37,930 bases of DNA from contig NZ_ASCA01000083.1 in NCBI RefSeq assembly GCF_002760245.1, positions 1-37,930 on the forward strand, read 5' to 3'. The notes below the pieces were generated by a model. That model ran no database searches, was not told the DNA's origin, and saw only the letters and a list, made by a program, of their open reading frames with translations. How positions within the stretch are numbered: the stretch's first letter is position 1; each line of letters opens with the position of its first letter. Below, in pieces: positions 32,653 through 37,930 of the stretch. The DNA is from Streptococcus suis YS161. Lineage in GTDB: Bacteria > Bacillota > Bacilli > Lactobacillales > Streptococcaceae. A program made the translations under genes and the position numbers.

Positions 32653-32911
32653 TTTCTTGTTTTCTTTCTGCGATGTAGTCTAATTTACTCTGCCGACTGC
32701 GTTTCTTAAACAAAGCCTCGGCAGACATGGCTTCCTGCTTACTAGCAAAGGCTTCTTGATAGAGCAAGCTGACAGGTAAGCGTCCGCGGGTGTACTTGGC
32801 CCCTTTCCCACGATTATGGGTAGCAAGCCGCTTCTCCACATCAGTCGTATAACCAGTATACAGACTCCCGTCGGCACATTCCAAGACATACAAGTAGGCC
32901 TTATTTTCCAT
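32642..32911 (-). CDS. GIY-YIG nuclease-domain protein (YazA/UPF0213)
   Basis: The 89-residue protein begins [47 protein letters not shown], a complete small GIY-YIG domain, with later [18 protein letters not shown]. The family (UPF0213; YazA of B. subtilis) is widespread and of unclear role, perhaps a structure-specific nuclease. The ATG at 32911 is chosen over a longer upstream frame because the fold begins there. It overlaps the methyltransferase gene, the same neighbour as in B. subtilis (yabB-yazA). Confidence 0.9.
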   Translation of the reverse strand: MENKAYLYVLECADGSLYTGYTTDVEKRLATHNRGKGAKYTRGRLPVSLLYQEAFASKQEAMSAEALFKKRSRQSKLDYIAERKQENAK

Positions 32912-33650
32912 AATAAATCTCACGAATGGCAGGAGTGTAGTCGCCGTTTTCCTCATGGACAACCAGAGGTGGCAGGATGTGCAGACCGTCCACCGAGCCG
33001 TCCTTGATAGCCTCAATCAGCAACATATTGGCCTCCTTGCTGGCCTTGGGATAGACAAACTGGATGCGTTTGGGAGCTAACTTGTAGGTTCTCAGCGTGT
33101 CCAAAATATCTAAAAATCGATCGGGTCTGTGAACCATGGCCAAGCGACCATTGGATTTGAGTACCTGTTGGGCCACCTGACAAATGCTGTCTAGGTTGGT
33201 TGCAATCTCGTGTCTGGCTAGAAGATAATGCTCGCTTTCATTGAGGTTTGACTCTTTATCCACCTTGAAGTAGGGAGGATTGCAGAGCATCAAATCAACC
33301 TTGGACCGCAAATCATACTGTGGCAGATTAGCCAAGTCGTCATTGATGACCGAAAGCTGTTCCTCCAGACCGTTGAGGGCAATGGAGCGGCGATTCATAT
33401 CCGCCAAGCGTTCCTGTAATTCAACCTGAATAATCTGGGCCTTGGTGCGTGTGGAGGCGAAGAGACCCACTGCCCCATTTCCACTACAAAGGTCAACAAT
33501 CAGCCCCTTCTGAGCAGGCATTTTTGGAAAACGCGAGAGCAGGACACTGTCAATCGAGTAGCTAAAAACCTCCCGATTTTGAATAATCTGAACATCAGTT
33601 GAGAAGAGCTGGTCAATTCGCTCACCGTCTAGTAAATCAATTTTTTGCAT
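32901..33650 (-). CDS. tRNA1(Val) adenine-N6 methyltransferase-like protein (YfiC/YabB)
   Basis: The 249-residue methyltransferase has the SAM-binding [14 protein letters not shown], an acidic [11 protein letters not shown] and the catalytic NPPY motif in [11 protein letters not shown] typical of N6-adenine enzymes. E. coli YfiC methylates A37 of tRNA1(Val); specificity here is inferred. The start [13 protein letters not shown] at 33650 fits the family. There is no SD, and a TATAAT lies 6 nt before the ATG, so the message is probably leaderless. Confidence 0.88.
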   Translation of the reverse strand: MQKIDLLDGERIDQLFSTDVQIIQNREVFSYSIDSVLLSRFPKMPAQKGLIVDLCSGNGAVGLFASTRTKAQIIQVELQERLADMNRRSIALNGLEEQLSVINDDLANLPQYDLRSKVDLMLCNPPYFKVDKESNLNESEHYLLARHEIATNLDSICQVAQQVLKSNGRLAMVHRPDRFLDILDTLRTYKLAPKRIQFVYPKASKEANMLLIEAIKDGSVDGLHILPPLVVHEENGDYTPAIREIYYGK

Positions 33651-33656
33651 AGGTTT

Positions 33657-33665
33657 ATTATACCA
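33657..33665 (-). promoter_or_regulatory. Extended -10 that implies a leaderless methyltransferase message
   Basis: On the minus strand TGGTATAAT (33665-33657) is followed by AAACCT and then ATG at 33650. The usual start point falls on the A of the ATG. Upstream lie two 12-bp direct repeats TTTGAATGAAAA on the plus strand (33668-33679 and 33691-33702), 23 bp apart. Confidence 0.65.
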
Positions 33666-33728
33666 TCTTTGAATGAAAATCACTGTTTATTTTGAATGAA
33701 AAGAGAGCGAATACTTCGCCCTCAATCC

Positions 33729-33980
33729 TTAAACAAAAAATTCTACCCAAGCCCCAACAAGCAAGAAAGCGATGCAGAGATAGATTTGCCAATTTGCTTT
33801 TAAGGTCCATTCTTTAGACCAAAAGGCACTGCGGGCTGTACCGACAGAAGCAAAAAGCAAGAGCCCAAGCCAGAGGGTAGGCCCCTTGTCCAACCATTCT
33901 CCAATGCTACCAAGCAACAACAATATCATCAAATAAAAGTTAAAACTCCGATAAAATTCTTTATTAAATTCTTTAAACAT
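33729..33980 (-). CDS. Small membrane protein of the FNKxFYR type, third of three
   Basis: The 83-residue protein begins MFKEFNKEFYRSFNFY and then has two or three membrane helices with WLGLLLFASVGTARSAFW between them. Its start motif and length match those of the two genes upstream, so all three are paralogues. I know no named family. It follows GAGGAT as SD and is last in a minus-strand operon. The function is unknown; the tight tandem suggests a multi-subunit membrane complex or duplicated immunity-like proteins. Confidence 0.72.
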   Translation of the reverse strand: MFKEFNKEFYRSFNFYLMILLLLGSIGEWLDKGPTLWLGLLLFASVGTARSAFWSKEWTLKANWQIYLCIAFLLVGAWVEFFV

Positions 33981-33989
33981 ATAAAATCC

Positions 33990-34244
33990 TCACAGTACAA
34001 AGAAGGAAATGATTGTCCAAGCGACAATAAAACTAATCGTTAGATAAATTTGCCATGTTTTTTTAATCCAGCTACGTGACTTAAAGAAAGCTAGATAACC
34101 AGCATAAAGTCCGACTCCAAGCTTGAGAAAATGGATAAACCAAAACGGTCCATTTACAGCAGCAGAAATCACTTGTAGGATACAGGCAAGAGACAAGTAA
34201 AATTCCCAGGTCCGATAGAATGCCTTATTGAATTTTTTAGACAT
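33990..34244 (-). CDS. Small membrane protein of the FNKxFYR type, second of three
   Basis: The 84-residue protein begins MSKKFNKAFYRTWEFYLSL and has about three membrane helices, with a basic loop KSRSWIKKTWQIYL before the last. The loop resembles KEWTLKANWQIYL in the next paralogue (33729-33980), which makes those two the closest pair. The SD GAAAGGAG is strong. It lies 9 nt upstream of the third gene and 13 nt after the first. Function unknown. Confidence 0.72.
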   Translation of the reverse strand: MSKKFNKAFYRTWEFYLSLACILQVISAAVNGPFWFIHFLKLGVGLYAGYLAFFKSRSWIKKTWQIYLTISFIVAWTIISFFVL

Positions 34245-34257
34245 AGTAAGCTCCTTT

Positions 34258-34524
34258 CTATTTACCCAAAATGAATTTCAGATAGATAATCACCACAATC
34301 AATCCGATATAGAAGATGTAGCCCATGCGAGTGAGTTCTTTTTCTTCCTTGAAGAAAAAGGTTCGAATGGCATTGATAAAAATAATCAGACAGGCTAATA
34401 GGCTATACCAAGTTGGAGTTGGAGAGTTCTCCCTAAAGAAATCTGGCAGTAAAAAACAAGACCAAAAAACTAGAGAATAGAAGGCGCTATAACGATAGAA
34501 ATGCTTGTTAAACTGGAATTTCAT
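34258..34524 (-). CDS. Small membrane protein of the FNKxFYR type, first of three
   Basis: The 88-residue protein begins MKFQFNKHFYRYSAFYSLVFW and has about three membrane helices with the charged loop FFFKEEKELTRMGYIFYI. Start motif and layout match the two genes after it. The ATG at 34524 is chosen over an in-frame GTG two codons earlier because of the AGAGGTGA spacing. It heads the operon behind an extended -10 at 34548-34556. Function unknown. Confidence 0.7.
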   Translation of the reverse strand: MKFQFNKHFYRYSAFYSLVFWSCFLLPDFFRENSPTPTWYSLLACLIIFINAIRTFFFKEEKELTRMGYIFYIGLIVVIIYLKFILGK

Positions 34525-34547
34525 ATTCACTCACCTCTTTTTCTTTT

Positions 34548-34556
34548 ATTATATCA
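34548..34556 (-). promoter_or_regulatory. Extended -10 promoter of the small membrane protein operon
   Basis: On the minus strand TGATATAAT is a consensus extended -10, 23 nt before the ATG at 34524. Confidence 0.6.
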
Positions 34557-34604
34557 AATAAATTATAGGTTTAAAAGTATTTATCGGTAAATCCAGTATG
34601 GTTA

Positions 34605-34629
34605 TTGTTATAAAGAAAAACTATAACAA
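34605..34629 (+). promoter_or_regulatory. LysR-type operator candidate upstream of the cystathionine genes
   Basis: TTGTTATA (34605-34612) and TATAACAA (34622-34629) are perfect 8-bp inverted repeats around a 9-bp centre. The right half contains AAACTATA, half of the MtaR/MetR box (TATAGTTTnAAACTATA) described for streptococci. Sulfur amino acid control by MtaR or CmbR is likely but not proven. A weak extended -10, TGCTAGACT, lies at 34689-34697. Confidence 0.6.
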
Positions 34630-34726
34630 GGCTTGCTATTTTTCTATAAGCATTTTTTGAGGTTTTTCACACCAAATCTCCTATTTCATGCTAGACTATA
34701 TTGTAAGTTAGATTGGAGTAGATGTT

Positions 34727-35818
34727 ATGACAGATTATAAGATTGATACGATATTAGCTCGAACAGGGATTAACAATGATGAGAAAACAGGGGCCTTGAT
34801 TTCCCCTATCCACCTTTCGACTACTTACCAGCATCCAGAATTTGGTCAATCAACAGGTTATGACTACACGAGAACAAAAAATCCGACACGTGCCAGTCTA
34901 GAGACGACTTTGGCAGCTATTGAAAAGGCCGACTATGCCCTAGCAACGAGCTCGGGAATGGCTGCTCTGGTCTTACTTTTTAATGGTTTTCCTGTAGGGA
35001 GTCAAGTGGTAGCGGCGCGTGATTTGTACGGTGGTTCCTTCCGCTGGTTCAATGAGCAAGAGAGTATCGGTAGATTTCAATTTACCTATGCAAACACCGA
35101 GGAGGAGCTGATTGCAGCCATTACCGAAGAGACAGACTATGTTTATCTGGAGACACCGACTAACCCACTCATGGTGGAGTTTGACATCGCTAAGGTTTCG
35201 GCTATCGCCCATGCCAAAGGTGCTAAGGTTATTGTCGATAACACTTTTTACAGCCCTATTTATCAAACTCCACTTGTTCTAGGAGCGGATGTTGTCCTAC
35301 ATTCAGCAACCAAGTACCTATCTGGGCATAATGATGTATTAGCTGGCGCTTTGATGACCAATGATCAAGACCTATATGATAAGCTCTTTTATGACCAAAA
35401 TACATCGGGTCCAACCCTATCTCCACTGGATTCTTACTTACTCATGCGTGGACTCAAAACCCTCTCGCTTCGAATGGAGCGGGCGACACAAAATGCTCAG
35501 AAAATTATTGCCTATTTGGAGAAGAGTCCAGCAGTCAAGCAAGTTTACTATACAGGAAAAGGTGGGATGATTTCGGTTAAGGTGGTAGATGAAAGTCGGA
35601 TTCCCCATATTCTCAACACCCTGAAAGTCTTTACCTTTGCTGAAAGTCTGGGTGGAGTAGAGAGTCTGATTACCTATCCAGCCACTCAGACCCACGCAGA
35701 CATTCCAGCTGAAACCCGTCATTCTTACGGTTTGACAGATGATTTGCTTCGTCTGTCTATTGGTATAGAGAATGCGGAAGACTTGATTGCAGATTTGAAA
35801 ACAGCCTTGGAGGGATAA
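34727..35818 (+). CDS. metB: Cystathionine gamma-synthase/lyase-type PLP enzyme
   Basis: The 363-residue enzyme belongs to the Cys/Met metabolism PLP family. It shows PIHLSTTYQHPEF, YDYTRTKNPTRASLE (phosphate binding), ATSSGMAA, the VDNTFYSP segment and the PLP lysine Lys196 in LHSATKYLSGHND. It probably makes cystathionine from an activated homoserine and cysteine; the family also contains lyases, and the sequence alone does not decide. The SD TTGGAG lies 10 nt before the ATG. A MalY-type lyase gene follows after 1 nt, giving a two-step route to homocysteine. Confidence 0.85.
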   Translation: MTDYKIDTILARTGINNDEKTGALISPIHLSTTYQHPEFGQSTGYDYTRTKNPTRASLETTLAAIEKADYALATSSGMAALVLLFNGFPVGSQVVAARDLYGGSFRWFNEQESIGRFQFTYANTEEELIAAITEETDYVYLETPTNPLMVEFDIAKVSAIAHAKGAKVIVDNTFYSPIYQTPLVLGADVVLHSATKYLSGHNDVLAGALMTNDQDLYDKLFYDQNTSGPTLSPLDSYLLMRGLKTLSLRMERATQNAQKIIAYLEKSPAVKQVYYTGKGGMISVKVVDESRIPHILNTLKVFTFAESLGGVESLITYPATQTHADIPAETRHSYGLTDDLLRLSIGIENAEDLIADLKTALEG

Positions 35819-35819
35819 T

Positions 35820-36980
35820 ATGACCCAGTATAATTTTATAGATAGTCCGAATCGTCTATCCCAGCATGCGGAAAAATGGAAAAAAGTGGAGGCTGATCCT
35901 GAACTCTTACCTTTATGGATTGCAGATATGGACTTTGAGCCTCTACCAGAAATTCGCCAAGTTATCCGTGACTACGCAGATCATCATGTTTTTGGTTATC
36001 CTTATGCTAGTGACAGCCTCTATCAGTCTATTATTGACTGGGAAGATAGACAGCATGGCTATAAGATTGAAAGAGAGTCCATCCTGCTCATCGAAGGTGT
36101 TGTTCCTGCCTTAACTGTGGCTATTCAATCTTTGACAGAAGAAGGGGATGCAGTCCTCATTAATACGCCAGTCTACCCACCCTTTGCACGGACTGTCAAA
36201 TTAAACAATCGACAGCTTGTTACTAATTCACTTGTAGAAGTGGATGGTGTTTTTAGGATTGATTTTGACCAGCTTGAAAAGGACATTGTAGAGAACCAAG
36301 TGAAACTCTATATTTTCTGTAATCCACACAATCCAGGTGGTAGGGTTTGGAGCAAGGAAGAACTCTTAGCTATTGGTCGTCTCTGTCAGAAACATGGTGT
36401 TATCCTTGTCTCAGATGAAATTCATCAAGATTTGGCTTTATATGGTCACAAACATGATACCTTTAATACGGTGGATGAAAATTTCAAAGATTTTTCAATT
36501 GTCTTATCATCTGCAACTAAAACATTTAACATTGCTGGTACAAAAAATAGCTTTGCAATCATTGAAAATCCAAGCATTCGCAAGACATTCGCTAAGCGTC
36601 AATTGATAAATAATCAGCACGAGATTCCAACGATTGGCTTGTTAACCACAGAAGCTGCTTTCACTTATGGAGATGAGTGGTTGAAGGAGTTGAAGGTTAT
36701 TTTGGAGAGAAATATAGACTTTGTTGAGGAGTATTTGGCAACCCATACAAGGATCAAGGTCATGAAGCCCCAGGGAACCTACCTCATCTGGCTTGATTTT
36801 TCTGCTTATGAGTTAGAGCATGCGGAGCTCTTTGATATTCTTCATTGTAAAGCGAAGTTGATTTTGAATGATGGTTTGACCTTTGGTAAGGAAGGTAAGC
36901 ATCATGCGCGTCTGAATGTAGCAGCTCCATTTGATGTCATTGAAGAAGCCTGTCAGCGACTTGGTAAGGTTTTTGGATAA
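35820..36980 (+). CDS. MalY/PatB-family cystathionine beta-lyase
   Basis: The 386-residue aminotransferase-fold protein reads LPLWIADMDFEPLPEI, GVVPALTVAIQSL, FCNPHNPGGRVW and has the PLP lysine Lys234 in LSSATKTFNIAGTK, all typical of MalY/PatB. It should split cystathionine to homocysteine, ammonia and pyruvate. It starts 1 nt after the previous stop, so the two are translationally linked. It ends at a bidirectional terminator shared with the AraC gene. Confidence 0.92.
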   Translation: MTQYNFIDSPNRLSQHAEKWKKVEADPELLPLWIADMDFEPLPEIRQVIRDYADHHVFGYPYASDSLYQSIIDWEDRQHGYKIERESILLIEGVVPALTVAIQSLTEEGDAVLINTPVYPPFARTVKLNNRQLVTNSLVEVDGVFRIDFDQLEKDIVENQVKLYIFCNPHNPGGRVWSKEELLAIGRLCQKHGVILVSDEIHQDLALYGHKHDTFNTVDENFKDFSIVLSSATKTFNIAGTKNSFAIIENPSIRKTFAKRQLINNQHEIPTIGLLTTEAAFTYGDEWLKELKVILERNIDFVEEYLATHTRIKVMKPQGTYLIWLDFSAYELEHAELFDILHCKAKLILNDGLTFGKEGKHHARLNVAAPFDVIEEACQRLGKVFG

Positions 36981-36982
36981 AG

Positions 36983-37028
36983 AAATAAGGGCTAGGTGTG
37001 ACTAAACTCACCTAATCCTTATTTTTTT
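36983..37028 (+). terminator. Bidirectional terminator between MalY-type and AraC genes
   Basis: AAATAAGG and TAGGTG (36983-36998) pair with CACCTA and CCTTATTT (37009-37024) across a 2-nt internal loop on each side, with a 10-nt apex, followed by TTTT. It serves two convergent genes. Confidence 0.85.
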
Positions 37029-37851
37029 GTGCATTTCTAAAATCTGTTGGGCTCATATGGAAATAATTTTTGAAGGCCGCACTGAAGGTGAGAGGGTCTT
37101 GGTATCCGACAGAATAGGCGATTTCAGTGATACTCCGAGAAGCATCTTCTAATAGTTGACAAGAACGATTCATTTTTACTTGTAAAATATAATCTTTGAT
37201 AGAATAGCCAGTTTCCTGCTTAAAAATTTTATAGAGATAGCTTCGGCTTAAAGCTAGAAAATCTGCTATTTCAGAAACTTTAATTGGATGGGCATAGTGG
37301 TTATGAATCATCTTGATGGCTTGCTGAACATAGTGCTTGGTTTGTGTTTCAGGCTTAATTAATGTTTCACTGGGAAATTCCTCGATGAGTGCTGCTAAGA
37401 GTTGGTTGAGGTAGCCAATTAAGACCAATTCTGTGATAGAGGGGATGGGATGCATCTGAACATGGTTAATCTGATGCATGTAGCCTAGAATTGGTGACTC
37501 TAGATTGGAGTGGAGGTAGTAGTTTTCTAGCAGTTGACTTTGATTAAGTAGGTCTTTTGCTCGTGAACCACTAAAACCAACCCAAATATAAGTCCAAGGT
37601 TCATTTTCATCAGCTTGGTAAAAAATGGAAACATCCTTTGGAAGAATAAACAAATCGCCTGCAGCAAGATAGCTTGTTTTTCCGTCAACAAGAATTTTTC
37701 CTCTTCCTTTTGTAATAAAATGCAGGACAAAATTATCACGGATAGTAGGACCGAAGGAATAGCCCTTGTCACATTGTTCGGCACCGTAATGGTCTACATT
37801 TAGGTCAAAATTATGACTATCCAATTCATTATAGATATTTAGAATATTCAT
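37012..37851 (-). CDS. AraC-family transcription regulator with cupin sensor domain
   Basis: The 279-residue regulator has an N-terminal cupin-like ligand domain (about 15-130; FVLHFITKGRGKILVDGKTSYLAAGDLFILP) and a C-terminal AraC DNA-binding domain (about 180-275) with VSEIADFLALSRSYLYKIFKQETGYSI and ITEIAYSVGYQDPLTFSAAFKNYFHMSPTDFR. It resembles MsmR/RafR regulators of sugar use. Its target is probably beyond the right edge. The SD GAGGAGG is strong. An inverted repeat GGGATT/AATCCC lies upstream at 37881-37896. Confidence 0.92.
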   Translation of the reverse strand: MNILNIYNELDSHNFDLNVDHYGAEQCDKGYSFGPTIRDNFVLHFITKGRGKILVDGKTSYLAAGDLFILPKDVSIFYQADENEPWTYIWVGFSGSRAKDLLNQSQLLENYYLHSNLESPILGYMHQINHVQMHPIPSITELVLIGYLNQLLAALIEEFPSETLIKPETQTKHYVQQAIKMIHNHYAHPIKVSEIADFLALSRSYLYKIFKQETGYSIKDYILQVKMNRSCQLLEDASRSITEIAYSVGYQDPLTFSAAFKNYFHMSPTDFRNAQKNKD

Positions 37852-37930
37852 TTCAATCCTCCTCGTAAAATAAGTTTATGGGGATTTTTCAATCCCAAAT
37901 TTTTAATGAGTGTAATAATGTTAACTTGAC

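Overview
The window looks like chromosomal DNA of a streptococcus, most probably Streptococcus suis. The evidence is the vicR-vicK-vicX locus, a class B PBP2b followed by recR, ddl and murF, then prfC, together with AT-rich low-GC composition, extended -10 promoters and strong Shine-Dalgarno (SD) sites. The species call rests on remembered gene order and repeat style; no search was run.

Layout. Positions 1-3290 (minus strand) hold the start of a membrane acyltransferase and a four-gene polar amino acid ABC importer. Positions 3480-6336 hold vicRKX. Positions 6333-7979 hold an antibiotic-resistance-type ABC-F gene behind a long leader with a three-codon upstream ORF and a terminator/antiterminator pair. 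Positions 8071-15519 hold housekeeping genes: pbp2b, recR, ddl, an OsmC-like protein, an FtsX-type permease with its ATPase, and murF. Positions 15531-16760 hold a Crp/Fnr regulator and a flavodoxin-fold oxidoreductase. They lie between the end of murF and a second, orphan copy of the murF 3' end, so this pair looks inserted. Next come an unknown zinc-knuckle/coiled-coil protein, prfC, an ABC exporter and a PH-domain protein.

Positions 22400-25976 are the most accessory part: a split IS630-type transposase, two chains of perfect hairpins, a secreted phosphatidylinositol-specific phospholipase C and a roughly 540-nt leader in front of a DEAD-box helicase gene that starts with TTG. Positions 27600-32300 hold an SdpR/SdpI-type autorepressor and membrane protein, a GNAT acetyltransferase behind a 12-residue leader peptide and SD-sequestering hairpin, an azoreductase, a frameshifted TetR gene, an HdeD-like protein and a ClC-like protein. 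Positions 32284-34524 (minus strand) hold a K+ channel, a GIY-YIG protein, a tRNA methyltransferase with an apparently leaderless promoter, and three tandem paralogous small membrane proteins. The window ends with a cystathionine synthase/lyase pair and an AraC-type regulator.

The strongest leads are: (1) the ABC-F attenuator; (2) the leader peptide and hairpin in front of the GNAT gene; (3) hairpin chains whose stems differ in sequence yet stay perfectly paired; (4) the duplicated murF tail around the Crp/oxidoreductase pair; (5) -10 boxes set directly against the left arm of terminators; (6) the triplet of FNKxFYR membrane proteins. All are read from sequence alone; expression and function are inferred.
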